From an uncultured Paracoccus sp. (GTDB taxonomy: Bacteria > Pseudomonadota > Alphaproteobacteria > Rhodobacterales > Rhodobacteraceae), in assembly GCF_947496875.1 (NCBI RefSeq), contig NZ_CANMEH010000015.1, positions 1 to 55,975 of the forward strand: 55,975 bases of DNA. The letters run 5' to 3'. The notes below the pieces were generated by a model, which made no database searches, was not told the DNA's origin, and saw nothing but the letters and a program-made list of their open reading frames with translations. The translations under genes and the position numbers were made by a program. Positions 19,101-26,724 of the stretch are shown here, piece after piece (position 1 is the stretch's first letter; each line of letters opens with the position of its first letter).

Positions 19101-20087
19101 TGCAGCGGTCGCGCTGCCGCCGTTCCCGTCGGAGACTTGGTAGTTGAACGATGCCTGCCCGGCGAAGCCTGGCGTCGGCGTAAACAAGATCTCGTCGTTC
19201 GCCGCGTCGCTGTCGTCCTTGGTGTCGAGAACCACCGTTCCATTGACGGGATTCGAGACACCCGTGACTCGCAGGATGTCGCCGTCAACGTCAGTATCGC
19301 CGGCGAGCAGCGTTGCCACGGGGAGCGTCAGAACGCTGCCGGTGGCCACAGTCGCCGTTTCAGAATCGGCGACGGGCGGGTCGTTGACCGGGGTTATCGT
19401 GACACTGACAGTAGCCGGCGCAGACCGCAGGCCGCCGCTGTCGGCAATCGTGTAGCTGATCGGTGAGACAGGCCCGGTGTAGTTCGCTGCAGGGATGAAG
19501 GTGATCGCACCGCTGGTGCCGTCGACGCTCCACAATCCCTCGCCGGCAACTGTCTTCAACCGGCCGTCCGGTCCGTCTGCGCCGACGATCAAGACCGTGC
19601 TTGCGACCGGCAGTCCGTCCTCGGCGTCGGTGTCGCCGGCGACCACGTCGATAACGACCGAGCCATCCTCAAGAACCGTCGCGTTCTCCGAATCCGCGAC
19701 TGGCGCAGTGTTGGTGCCTTGCACGACCGAGAAGTTCACGTCGTAGGTTCCCAGCAGGGTCCCCTTGCCCGAGGGCTTAGAGTAGACCTGCACTTGGAAG
19801 AGGTAGCTGCCGGGTGCCAGCGTCACGCCGCCCAGCAAATCGTCTCCGCGATCGCCAAAGAGCGTGTAGGGAGAGGACTGGTCGGTGGTGGTGTAGGTCT
19901 GGCCGCCTCCGGTCAGGGTGAGGCGCATGCTGCGCGCCGTTCCGGCGAGCGCCCCCGTCGGGTCGACCTGCACCAGCAAGGTTGTGCGGTCTGTCAGGCT
20001 ACCCGCTGTTATGACCGAACCATCTTGAAGCGAGTTGAGCAACCGATCGGACGTTGTGTCATAGAGGCCGTAAGACAGGTCAGCCAT
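16185..20087 (-). CDS. multidomain secreted protein with N,N-dimethylformamidase-like, DUF4082 and cadherin-like domains
   Basis: This 1,300-residue, acidic, Cys-poor protein is probably extracellular. Residues about 1-125 form an unrecognised beta-rich start. Two CshA/Ig-like repeats lie at about 130-335 (PVNDPPVADSETATV). Residues about 345-850 match the large-subunit C-terminal domain of N,N-dimethylformamidase (EIYRLGYYGG, YLSVGHDEYWSGGQR, LLFWSGNEVYWKTRYE). An Ig-like domain at about 880-975 is followed by DUF4082 at about 1000-1145 and a cadherin-like repeat at about 1160-1270. No signal peptide, RTX repeats or CTERM tail are visible. A role in modifying or binding the EPS is inferred from its shared DUF4082 with the GH16 enzyme; an amidase role is only suggested by homology. 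Confidence 0.8.
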   Translation of the reverse strand: MADLSYGLYDTTSDRLLNSLQDGSVITAGSLTDRTTLLVQVDPTGALAGTARSMRLTLTGGGQTYTTTDQSSPYTLFGDRGDDLLGGVTLAPGSYLFQVQVYSKPSGKGTLLGTYDVNFSVVQGTNTAPVADSENATVLEDGSVVIDVVAGDTDAEDGLPVASTVLIVGADGPDGRLKTVAGEGLWSVDGTSGAITFIPAANYTGPVSPISYTIADSGGLRSAPATVSVTITPVNDPPVADSETATVATGSVLTLPVATLLAGDTDVDGDILRVTGVSNPVNGTVVLDTKDDSDAANDEILFTPTPGFAGQASFNYQVSDGNGGSATAAVMVSVTAGTTLSILQENQKPGVAKSIWDADATNQIEGFATDISVDTGEVVTFKVNVNATHTAPYHIEIYRLGYYGGSGATLVTTLDNLTGSRQPDPVRDARGLVDAGNWSLSASWQTPETAVSGVYLAKLVRDDNGATNQIPFILREDDLRPNGTRSDVVFQTADTTWHAYNGWAGRDGQVGGNFYGGFSQPDDLTPDPGPNPDRAFAVSYNRPIITRDGGGAAAGAQDYLFGAEYAAIYWLEQQGYDVSYVAGVDTDRLGVNGLLGNKAYLSVGHDEYWSGGQRANVEAARDAGVNLLFWSGNEVYWKTRYEHSIDGSNTPYRTLVSYKETWANFSRDAQPEDYANIDPSDEWTGTWRDLRFVESRDASGNLIAVGARPENSLTGQLFGPDGNNFGGGLDVPATYSTLRFWRGTNVADRGVNYIATGILGYEWNTSPEDANRPPGLIKLSETTLEWPRILIDEGNRTEPGTATHNLTLYRDPSGALVFGAGTVFWSWGLSNQHDSSPYGGNIADTNIQQLSVNVFADMGIQPAVTDAILASRGLARASASADGVAARTSLTDLPESIAAFTPVTISGTATDNDGNASTTDGVVGVVEVSVDGGATWNVADGKANWSYSWMPRTEGTYEIVARAIDDSLNLPVPSGLSRDTVVVTAPPVPSTLSLFDPHETVTGLPYNDSAAVELGVRFRAAETGQITELKYWRAAGDAGDTDTRAGRLWDQSGNLLASVTFTSAPGNTGWQVATLNTPVQIAANAEYVVSYRTNDNYLAASGYFTTDYTEPFGKLAAPTGQNGVYAYNTSVVFPTQSYEASNYWVDVSFRPDTSASEPSPTGLATGTFVSSDVFVIAPDQTTVGRVAAIDPDGDMLRFEIAGGRDQSKLTLDPESGVLRLKTRPGEVPPSEVVPEKVFQVVVQAYDGEDSPFEQNLTIRVGGGPQHGPPGWIEDHDRGLPDFVEVPSVAYIAETDSFLWT

Positions 20088-20733
20088 TGCACCAGGTTCC
20101 CTAAGATTAGCGGCTTGGAGACACGAAACAGGAAACTAGTTTCTCACCATGTACGCAGCGTCACGGCGGGCCGCGCTGTGCGACGAATGATGTTAACTCC
20201 GGCGCTGGATGCGAGTGGGTGCGACTTTAGGTTGGCGACGCTAATCTATTTGGTCACCCTGCCAACGCGCGAATTGGCGGCCAGCTTTCAAACTCGAAAG
20301 GGGGGAGAATGTGATCCTTAACGTGCGTCCGCGCGGCGCGCGGCGCGCTAGTCGCTTACCTCATGGTGGCAAAATGATAAGCGTGGCCCGCCGTGAGCCG
20401 AGGCGGCCCTGATCCGCGTTGAGGGCACATGCGCCGCGCTGCGGTACACGAGCCAAGCTTGTCAGAGCGTCGGTGGACATGTGGCACTGTATCGATCCAG
20501 GACTGACAAGAAGCTGCCTCGAGGTCGAGCCGCTCGCTGCGCGCCTCTCCGCACCACAGGCTGTTTTCCGTAACCCGCTCTGCCGGATGAATGCGATCGT
20601 TACAACCCTGCCGCATCGCAAGTACCGGCGTGCGCGCGAAGCCGCACCGGAAAACAGTGTCTGCAATAAAGCCGCACGAGCGCCGCGGTGTTGGACCCTG
20701 CCACGTGCCGACTTTGATTTTGCCATGGATTCG
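20088..20733. other. intergenic region between island end and tRNA-Thr
   Basis: No supported gene. It carries the upstream region of the 1,300-residue protein gene and a very GC-rich patch near 20,330-20,350. A 33-codon GTG-start frame at 20311-20412 follows a purine run but is Arg-rich and not convincing. If an island end lies here, its attachment site would be next to 20,734. Confidence 0.4.
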
Positions 20734-20809
20734 TGGTGCCGGTTGCAGGAATCGAACCCGCGACCTTCTGATTACAAATCAGCTGCTCTACCAACTGAGC
20801 TAAACCGGC
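20734..20809 (-). tRNA. tRNA-Thr (anticodon UGU)
   Basis: Read on the minus strand, the 76-base cloverleaf starts GCCGGTTTAGCTCAG and ends with T-arm GGTTCGATTCC and an encoded CCA (plus-strand TGG at 20734-20736). The 7-base anticodon loop TTTGTAA carries TGT at the anticodon position. The acceptor stem pairs GCCGGTT with AACCGGC. The top pair of the anticodon stem (G27-A43) is mismatched, which is tolerated. Its 3' end faces the accessory EPS region, the usual side for integrated elements. Confidence 0.95.
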
Positions 20810-20950
20810 ATCGGCGGATGCGTAGCGGGCACGGGGCCTCCGCGCAAGGGTCTGTCGGTGGCAAAGCCCTGCCGTTTGACTGCCGCGCCGGCGCCGCTAC
20901 TCTGCGGCCCGGCCGGGCCGGGCCGGTGAGGCCGGTCACAGGGACGGATG

Positions 20951-21826
20951 ATGAAGGCAGCTTTCTATCTGGGGGTTCACGGAACCGAACCCGAACGCAT
21001 GATCCGGGCCCTGATGGAAAATCGCGGCTGGATGCTGCCGAACGGGATCGAGCCGGTGCCGCCGTCGCGGCATCGCGGGTTGTTCGAAGAGGCGCTGGCG
21101 GCACTGTCGGGCGGTCCCGCCACTCCAGAGATGGAGGGAGTGATGCTCGACTCCATCCTCGACAGCGATCACCCGCAGCGGATCATCATCTCGCAGCCCG
21201 GCCTGATCGGCATACCGGCGCGCTGTCTCGCCGAACCGGGATTCTTTTCGGCCGCGGGGCCCAAGATGGTGGCGGCCGCCAATCTCTTTCCCAGCGCCGA
21301 GGCCGAGTTCTTCCTGGCTTTGCGCAATCCCGCGACGCTGATCCCGTTCCTGCTGGGCAAGATCGACCCGAGCCGGGCCGACCAGCTGATCAGCGGCCGC
21401 AACCCCGAAGAGATGCGCTGGGCGCCTGCTGTGCGCCAGATCCTTCAGTCGATCGGTCGGCGGCGCCTGGTGCTCTGGTGTCACGAGGATACCCCGCTGA
21501 TCTGGCCCGAGGTGCTGCGCCGGGTGGGGACCATCCCGCCCGACGTGCCGCTGCGGGCCGGATTGTCGGCCCTCGCCGACGTTCTGACCCCGGAGGGGAT
21601 GACCGAGTTGCGCGCCTCGCTGGCGGCGGCGCCACGGCTGACGATCGAGACCCGGCGCGACATCTTCGTGCGGGTCCTGGGCCAGCATGCGCGGCCGGAT
21701 GCGGTCGAGACCACCATTGCGCTGTCCGGCTGGACCCAAGAGCGCGTGGACCGGATGACCGCGACCTATGATCGCGACATCGCCGAGATCGCGGCGCTTC
21801 CGGGGGTGGAGTTCATCGCGCCCTGA
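20951..21826 (+). CDS. conserved protein of unknown function
   Basis: This 291-residue soluble protein opens with KAAFYLGVHGTEPERMIRALM and has RLVLWCHEDTPLIWPEVLRRV in the middle. It has no transmembrane segments or metal motifs that I recognise. The beginning resembles the nucleotide-binding start of sulfotransferase-like proteins found in Rhodobacterales, but the match is not strong enough to name a function. An AGGGA lies about 7 bases upstream of the second ATG (20951). An ATG at 20948 is directly adjacent. It is convergent with gapR. Confidence 0.65.
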   Translation: MKAAFYLGVHGTEPERMIRALMENRGWMLPNGIEPVPPSRHRGLFEEALAALSGGPATPEMEGVMLDSILDSDHPQRIIISQPGLIGIPARCLAEPGFFSAAGPKMVAAANLFPSAEAEFFLALRNPATLIPFLLGKIDPSRADQLISGRNPEEMRWAPAVRQILQSIGRRRLVLWCHEDTPLIWPEVLRRVGTIPPDVPLRAGLSALADVLTPEGMTELRASLAAAPRLTIETRRDIFVRVLGQHARPDAVETTIALSGWTQERVDRMTATYDRDIAEIAALPGVEFIAP

Positions 21827-21890
21827 GGACGGGTCCGCGTCGGGCCGGTGTCTTGCATGCAGCGCGTCCGGTGGCCCGGTCCGCCGCGCG

Positions 21891-22142
21891 TCAGGTCATG
21901 CCGAGCGCGGCCTTGTACATTTCCAGCAGCGCCTCTTCCTCGGCGATGTCGTCCTTGTCGCGCTTGCGCAGCGCGATCACCTTGCGCATCACCTTGGTGT
22001 CATAGCCGCGGGCCTTGGCCTCGGCCAGCAGCTCCTTCTGGCGTTCGGCGACGTCGGCCTTTTCCGCGTCAAGCTGTTCATATTGCTCGATGAATTGCCG
22101 CAGCTCTCCGGCTGCGACACCATAGCTGCTGTCGTCCTGCAT
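21891..22142 (-). CDS. gapR: GapR-family DNA-binding protein (DUF2312)
   Basis: This 83-residue, highly charged, alpha-helical protein matches the DUF2312/GapR family. Key stretches are LRQFIEQYEQLDAEKADVAE and the basic AKARGYDTKVMRKVIALRKR. In Caulobacter, GapR is a nucleoid-associated protein that binds overtwisted, AT-rich DNA ahead of replication and transcription forks and helps topoisomerases. Length and helix layout are normal for the family. The start at 22142 gives the usual N-terminal extension of about ten residues. It stands alone, convergent with the upstream gene. Confidence 0.9.
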   Translation of the reverse strand: MQDDSSYGVAAGELRQFIEQYEQLDAEKADVAERQKELLAEAKARGYDTKVMRKVIALRKRDKDDIAEEEALLEMYKAALGMT

Positions 22143-22252
22143 GGATGTCCCTCTGTCCCGTGGCGCGATCTGCCAGGGCCGGAGCCATAGGGCGTCTTGC
22201 CGGGTCGTGCAATCGCCGCTAGGCCGGGGGCGACCGTGCGGGGGACCAGCCG

Positions 22253-22480
22253 ATGACCGTCTTCGACATGCTGATCTGGGGTGGAATCATCCTGACCAGC
22301 GCCGGTCTGGCGGGCATATTGTGGTGCATCGTCAGCGTCTTGCGCGCCCGCCGCGCGGGGCTGGACGACGCGGCGATGCGGGCCCGGATGCGGGTGGTGG
22401 TGGCGGTCAACATGGCGGCGCTGGCGGCCTCGCTGCTGGGGCTGATGACGGTCGTGCTGGGCGTGATGCTGGGTCCCTGA
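22253..22480 (+). CDS. small two-helix membrane protein of unknown function
   Basis: This 75-residue protein has two hydrophobic helices (about 7-29 and 49-72) around a basic cytoplasmic loop (LRARRAGLDDAAMRARMR). Such small proteins are common in Rhodobacterales, but the function is unknown to me. A GGGGG stretch lies upstream of the ATG. It ends about 200 bases before the YeeE/YedE pair. Confidence 0.65.
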   Translation: MTVFDMLIWGGIILTSAGLAGILWCIVSVLRARRAGLDDAAMRARMRVVVAVNMAALAASLLGLMTVVLGVMLGP

Positions 22481-22676
22481 GCGGTCCCGAAGCGATCACC
22501 GGACCCGCCGATCAAAACCGCAAGAAAGTGGCGACGTTCACGCATGCTTCATGCAGTTTTCATGATCCGTTCCGCCACTTATCAAACCCCCGGCGTGCCC
22601 GGCGCAGGAACCACCCGGCGATCGCATTGAATCATTCGGGCCGCTGAATATATCACCGCGGCACAACGACAGGTGG

Positions 22677-23108
22677 ATGAACATGCCGACGGAATGGTTG
22701 CTGGGGCTGATGGGCGGGCTGATGATCGGGGGGGCCGCGGCGGTGTTCCTGCTGGGGCTGGGCAAGGTGATGGGTGCCAGCGGCATCATTGCCGGGCTGA
22801 TGAACACCGACGATTCCGTCTATGCCTGGCTCGACCGCGCCATGTTCGTGGGCGGGCTGGTGCTGGTCCCGGCGGTGTTCGTCCATCTGGGCCCGGGCCA
22901 GTCCCATGACGCGGTCGTCAGCTGGCCGCTACTGGCGCTGGCCGGCCTGCTAGTCGGGTTCGGGTCGCGGCTGGGGAACGGCTGCACCTCGGGGCACGGG
23001 GTCTGCGGAATCTCGCGGCTGGCGCCGCGCGGCATCGTCGCGACCGGCGTCTATCTGAGCTTCGGCGTGATCGCCGTGGCGGCAACACGGGGGCTTGGCT
23101 GGTCATGA
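22677..23108 (+). CDS. YeeE/YedE-family transporter, N-terminal half
   Basis: This 143-residue membrane protein has four hydrophobic segments and the sulfur-transport motif [20 protein letters not shown], whose Cys residues are thought to relay thiosulfate or related sulfur in YeeE. It is a half-length member; full YeeE proteins combine two such units. The second half is the next gene, which starts inside this gene's stop codon (4-base overlap), so the two halves are almost certainly made together. An alternative start is the ATG at 22683. Sulfur-compound import is the family role; the precise substrate is not known. Confidence 0.85.
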   Translation: MNMPTEWLLGLMGGLMIGGAAAVFLLGLGKVMGASGIIAGLMNTDDSVYAWLDRAMFVGGLVLVPAVFVHLGPGQSHDAVVSWPLLALAGLLVGFGSRLGNGCTSGHGVCGISRLAPRGIVATGVYLSFGVIAVAATRGLGWS

Positions 23109-23512
23109 TGCGCATCGTGCTTTCGGCGCTGTCGGGTGGGCTGTTCGGGGTCGGACTGCTGGTGTCCGGGATGACCGATCCGGCCCGGGTGCGGGGGTTC
23201 CTGGACCTGTTCGGCGCCTGGGACCCGACGCTGGCCTTTGTGATGGGCGGGGCGGTGGCGGCGATGGCGGTCGCCTGGGCGGTCGCCGGCCGCTACGAGC
23301 GGGCCGCAACCGGGGACAAGCTGCCGGGCAAGCCGTCATCCCGGCTGGACGGGCGGCTGATCCTGGGGGCGGCGATCTTTGGCACCGGCTGGGGGCTGGC
23401 GGGATACTGCCCCGGCCCGGCAGCGGCGTCGACGCTGATCGCCGGGGGCGCGATCCTGGTGTTCCTGCCCGCCATGCTGATCGGCATGCAGGCCGCGCGT
23501 CTGGTGAAGTGA
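23105..23512 (+). CDS. YeeE/YedE-family transporter, C-terminal half (DUF6691)
   Basis: This 135-residue partner of the preceding gene has about four hydrophobic segments. It carries the second-half motif [18 protein letters not shown] with its conserved Cys. Two half-size proteins probably pair into one pore. The start codon ATG 23105 overlaps the upstream stop, and its own stop overlaps the GTG start of dtd by 4 bases. The close coupling of a sulfur-transport protein with a tRNA proofreading enzyme is probably just operon packing. Confidence 0.85.
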   Translation: MMRIVLSALSGGLFGVGLLVSGMTDPARVRGFLDLFGAWDPTLAFVMGGAVAAMAVAWAVAGRYERAATGDKLPGKPSSRLDGRLILGAAIFGTGWGLAGYCPGPAAASTLIAGGAILVFLPAMLIGMQAARLVK

Positions 23513-23961
23513 GGGCGCTAGTCCAGCGCGTGACCCGGGCCGAGGTGACGGTCGCGGGGCGCCCCGTCGGCCAGATCGGCCCCGGGCTGCTGATCCTGGT
23601 CTGCGCGATGCAGGGCGACGACGGCGCGGTGGCCGACAGGCTGGCCGGGCGCGTCGCCCGGCTGCGGATCTTTCGCGACGACGCGGACAAGATGAACCGG
23701 TCGCTGCTGGACACGGGTGGCGCGGCGCTGGTGGTCAGCCAGTTCACCCTGGCCGCCGACACGCGCAGCGGCAACCGGCCCGGGTTTTCCGCCGCCGCGC
23801 CCCCGGACGAGGGACGCCGGCTGTACGAGCGGTTTGCGGCGGCGCTGGCGGGCCTGGGGGTGCCGGTCGCGACCGGCGAGTTCGGCGCGATGATGCAGGT
23901 CGGGCTGGTCAATGACGGGCCGGTGACGATCTGGATGGACACCGACACGGCGGCGGGCTGA
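23509..23961 (+). CDS. dtd: D-aminoacyl-tRNA deacylase
   Basis: This 150-residue enzyme hydrolyses D-amino acids wrongly attached to tRNA. The protein starts [13 protein letters not shown] and has the family motif [18 protein letters not shown] and the C-terminal Gly-Pro motif in [10 protein letters not shown], which form the chirality-checking active site at the dimer interface. The length is typical. The start is a GTG at 23509 that overlaps the upstream stop by 4 bases; no ATG is available near the conserved N-terminus. It is convergent with the glycosyltransferase that follows. Confidence 0.93.
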   Translation: MRALVQRVTRAEVTVAGRPVGQIGPGLLILVCAMQGDDGAVADRLAGRVARLRIFRDDADKMNRSLLDTGGAALVVSQFTLAADTRSGNRPGFSAAAPPDEGRRLYERFAAALAGLGVPVATGEFGAMMQVGLVNDGPVTIWMDTDTAAG

Positions 23962-24003
23962 CCGCCGCACCGGGTTGCCGAGCCTGCGCGGCGGCGGACC
24001 CGG

Positions 24004-24882
24004 TCAGGGATCGAAGCGCGCCACCCGGTCCTGCGGATCGAGCCGCGCCGCCCCGTCCGGTCCCAGCCACTGGTCGACCCCGCGTTCGGCCCGGATCAGC
24101 CCCTCGGCGCGGGTCCGCCGCTTGATCGCACTGCTATTGGCCCGCATCTCGGGCGTGGCGTAGCTGCGGCCGTGATGCAGGTGCAGCGCGACCGTGGAGA
24201 ACCGGATGCGGCGGCCCCGCAGGCCGCTGTGGGTCAGCCGCGCCCCGAATTCCGCGTCCTCCCCGCCATAGCCCATTGCCTCGTTGAAGCCGTTCACCGC
24301 CAGGGCGTCGCGGCGCAGGCACGAGGCGGAATGGCCGTTCCAGGTCGGCCTGGCGGTGACCACGCGGTCGAGCAACCGGCCCAACAGCGGAGACGCTGCC
24401 GTCTTTGCGTAGAGCCGCGGGCCGGGGCGCATGCCGTGCGCGACGAGCCAGCGTGGGGAAAACACCTGCTGGGTTTCGACCCCGGCGCGGCTGATCGCCC
24501 GCGAGACATGCGGCGGCAGCTTGAAGTAGCTGCCGGACAGATACTGCCCCGGCCGGGCCTGCCGGATGTGGCAGTCGACGAAGTCGCGGCGGACGACGCA
24601 GTCGCCGTCGGTGACGATGATCCGTTCCCCGCGCGCCAGCGCCAGCGCCTTGTTGAGGATGCGGCATTTCGCAAAGCCCAGGTCGGGCTGCCAGACATGC
24701 ACCACCGGCACCGGCATTGCGGGCGCCATCCGGGCGATCAGCGCCGCGGTGTCGGGGCCCGATCCATCGTCGGCCAGGATGATCTCGAAGTCTTGCCGGG
24801 ACTGGACCGACAGGGCCCAGAGCACCTTTTCCAGTGCCTGCGGCCAGTTGTAGGTCGAGATCAGCAGGGAGGCGGTCGTCAA
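24004..24882 (-). CDS. glycosyltransferase family 2 with galactosyltransferase-like C-terminus
   Basis: This 292-residue GT-A enzyme starts with ASLLISTYNWPQALEKVLWA. It has ADDGSG, the metal-binding DGD in IVTDGDCVV, and a C-terminal GFNEAMGYGGEDAEFGARL, which is the acceptor and catalytic region seen in galactosyltransferase-like members. The start is not certain. A TTG at 24882 directly precedes the conserved core, whereas an in-frame ATG at 25110 adds 76 Arg/Pro-rich residues that overlap the transporter gene and look non-coding. It probably acts on a surface glycan. It is not part of the EPS cluster and has core-like composition. Confidence 0.75.
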   Translation of the reverse strand: MTTASLLISTYNWPQALEKVLWALSVQSRQDFEIILADDGSGPDTAALIARMAPAMPVPVVHVWQPDLGFAKCRILNKALALARGERIIVTDGDCVVRRDFVDCHIRQARPGQYLSGSYFKLPPHVSRAISRAGVETQQVFSPRWLVAHGMRPGPRLYAKTAASPLLGRLLDRVVTARPTWNGHSASCLRRDALAVNGFNEAMGYGGEDAEFGARLTHSGLRGRRIRFSTVALHLHHGRSYATPEMRANSSAIKRRTRAEGLIRAERGVDQWLGPDGAARLDPQDRVARFDP

Positions 24883-25060
24883 GATCGGGTCACGCGGCGC
24901 TGGATCGGCTTGCCCTCCAGTTAGCCGTGCCGGATCGATCCGGGCAAGGGTGAACCGGCATGTGGTCCCGGTCCGCGCGTCGCCATGCGCCCAGCGAGGT
25001 CCGCTGCGAGGCGATGCGATGCCATCAGCACGCCCGGCGGCGCGTCCGGTCGCGGGGCGG

Positions 25061-25792
25061 TCAGCGCGGGCGGCGGCGAATGGCGGCCACGACCAGCCCC
25101 AGCCCGTCATAGACCAGCACCGCCAGCCCCGCCGTCAGCAGCCCGCCCTGCACCACGAAGGACAGGTTGTTCGCGTTCAGCCCGGCGATGATCACCTCGC
25201 CCAGGCTGCGCGCCGCGACGGTCGATCCGATCGCCGCGGTCGAGATGGCGATGACGGCGGAGATCCGGATCCCCTCGACCACCAGCGGCAGCGCCAGCGG
25301 CAGTTCCACCTGCCACAGCTTTTGCCGCGGGGTCATGCCCATGCCGTCGGCGGCCAGCGCCACCGATGCCGGCACGCCGACCAGCCCGGCCAGCGCGTTC
25401 TCGAAGATCGGCAGCAGCCCGTAGAGGAACAGCGCGATCAGCGTGGGCCAGGCGCCGAAGCCCACCACCGGCACCGCGAGCGCCAGCACCGCCACCGGGG
25501 GGAAGGTCTGCCCGAACCCGACCAGCGCCCGCGACAGCGGCAGGAATTCGGCGCCGCGCGGGCGGGTCACCAGCACCGCCAGCAGGATGGCCAGCAGCGC
25601 CGAGGGAACGATGGCCGCGACGACCAGCCCCAGATGCCACAGCGTCAGGTTCCCGAAGCCGGCCCGATCATAGATGACCGGCATCCCGTCGGGCGCGAAG
25701 GGGCGCAGCAGCGGCACGAAGCTGTCGGGCGCCAGGATGAAGCCCAGCACCCCGGCGAGCAGCACCAGCCGGCCGATCAGCGCGCCGGTCAT
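25061..25792 (-). CDS. osmW: osmoprotectant ABC transporter permease
   Basis: This 243-residue inner-membrane permease of the OpuC/YehW class has about six helices and the cytoplasmic ATPase-contact loop ALAADGMGMTPRQKLWQVELPLALP (EAA loop). It is the last gene of a four-gene operon and overlaps the ATPase stop by 4 bases. With its partner permease it forms the channel for glycine betaine, choline-like or related solutes. The gene symbol follows E. coli/Salmonella naming by gene order and type; orthology is not proven. Confidence 0.85.
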   Translation of the reverse strand: MTGALIGRLVLLAGVLGFILAPDSFVPLLRPFAPDGMPVIYDRAGFGNLTLWHLGLVVAAIVPSALLAILLAVLVTRPRGAEFLPLSRALVGFGQTFPPVAVLALAVPVVGFGAWPTLIALFLYGLLPIFENALAGLVGVPASVALAADGMGMTPRQKLWQVELPLALPLVVEGIRISAVIAISTAAIGSTVAARSLGEVIIAGLNANNLSFVVQGGLLTAGLAVLVYDGLGLVVAAIRRRPR

Positions 25793-26724
25793 CCGGGCCG
25801 ACCCGCCCGGATCAGGTCGTCGCGGGTGCAGACGCCGGCGGGGTGGCCGTCCGGGCCGGCGACGGGCAGGCGGTCGCGGCCGGACCAGATCATCTCGGCC
25901 AGGGCGTCGGCCATCGTCGCGTCGGCGGGCAGCACCGGGCCGTCGGCCGCGCCGGGCCGGGCCAGCCGCGCGGCGGGCTGCAACGACAGGTAGCGGAAGG
26001 CGCGGTCCCCCTCGCCCAGCAGGTCGGCGACGAAGCCGGTGGCCGGGGCGGCGATGATCTCGGCCGGGGGGGCGAACTGGTCAATGCGGCCGGCGCGCAT
26101 CACCGCGATCCGGTCGCCCAGGCGGATCGCCTCGGCCATGTCGTGGGTGACCAGCATCACCGTGGTGCCCAGCTGCTGCTGCAGCTTGCGCAGGTCGGTC
26201 TGGGCCTGCTGGCGGATCACCGGGTCCAGGGCGCCGAAGGGTTCGTCCATCAGCAGCACCTCGGGCCGGGCCGCCAGCGCCCGGGCGACGCCGACCCGCT
26301 GCGCCTGCCCGCCCGACAGTTCGTGCGGAAAGCGCGGGCCGATCACGTCCGGGTCGAGCTGCAGCATCAGCATCAGCTCGCGCACCCGGGCGTCGATGGC
26401 GGCGCGCGGCCAGCCCAGCAGGCCGGGCACGGTGGCGATGTTGCGGGCGGCGGTCCAGTGCGGGAACAGCCCGTGGTCCTGGATCACGTAGCCGATGCGC
26501 CGCCGCAGGTCGGCGGCGGGCACCGAGGCGGTGTCGGTCCCGTCCAGCAGCACCCGGCCGGCGGTCGGCTCGACCAGGCGGTTGACCATGCGCAGCAGCG
26601 TGGACTTGCCCGAGCCCGAGGTGCCGACCACGGCGGTGATGGTGCCACGCTCCAGCGTCAGGGACACGTCGTCCACCACGGCGATGCCGTCATAGACCTT
26701 GGACACGGACTCGAAGCGGATCAT
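25789..26724 (-). CDS. osmV: osmoprotectant ABC transporter ATP-binding protein
   Basis: The 311-residue ATPase contains Walker A VGTSGSGKSTLL, signature LSGGQAQRVGVARAL, Walker B VLLMDEPFGALD and H-loop LVTHDMAEA. After the ABC domain (about 1-240) a short C-terminal tail (DATMADALAEMIWSGRDRLPV to ICTRDDLI-like text) resembles one CBS repeat. Related OpuA/OpuC ATPases use a tandem CBS pair to sense ionic strength, so this is half of the usual module. The ATG at 26724 overlaps the upstream permease stop by 4 bases. Energising the betaine-type transporter is well supported; sensing by the tail is inference. Confidence 0.88.
   Translation of the reverse strand: MIRFESVSKVYDGIAVVDDVSLTLERGTITAVVGTSGSGKSTLLRMVNRLVEPTAGRVLLDGTDTASVPAADLRRRIGYVIQDHGLFPHWTAARNIATVPGLLGWPRAAIDARVRELMLMLQLDPDVIGPRFPHELSGGQAQRVGVARALAARPEVLLMDEPFGALDPVIRQQAQTDLRKLQQQLGTTVMLVTHDMAEAIRLGDRIAVMRAGRIDQFAPPAEIIAAPATGFVADLLGEGDRAFRYLSLQPAARLARPGAADGPVLPADATMADALAEMIWSGRDRLPVAGPDGHPAGVCTRDDLIRAGRPG

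Noticed and set aside
20311..20412. 33-codon GTG-start frame after a purine run
   Set aside because: The peptide is mostly Arg, Pro and Gly from very GC-rich DNA and has no recognisable feature.
22526..22580. 8-base inverted repeat (AAGTGGCG / CGCCACTT) with a 39-base loop
   Set aside because: The loop is long, there is no T-run, and the site is not conserved-looking; chance pairing is likely.
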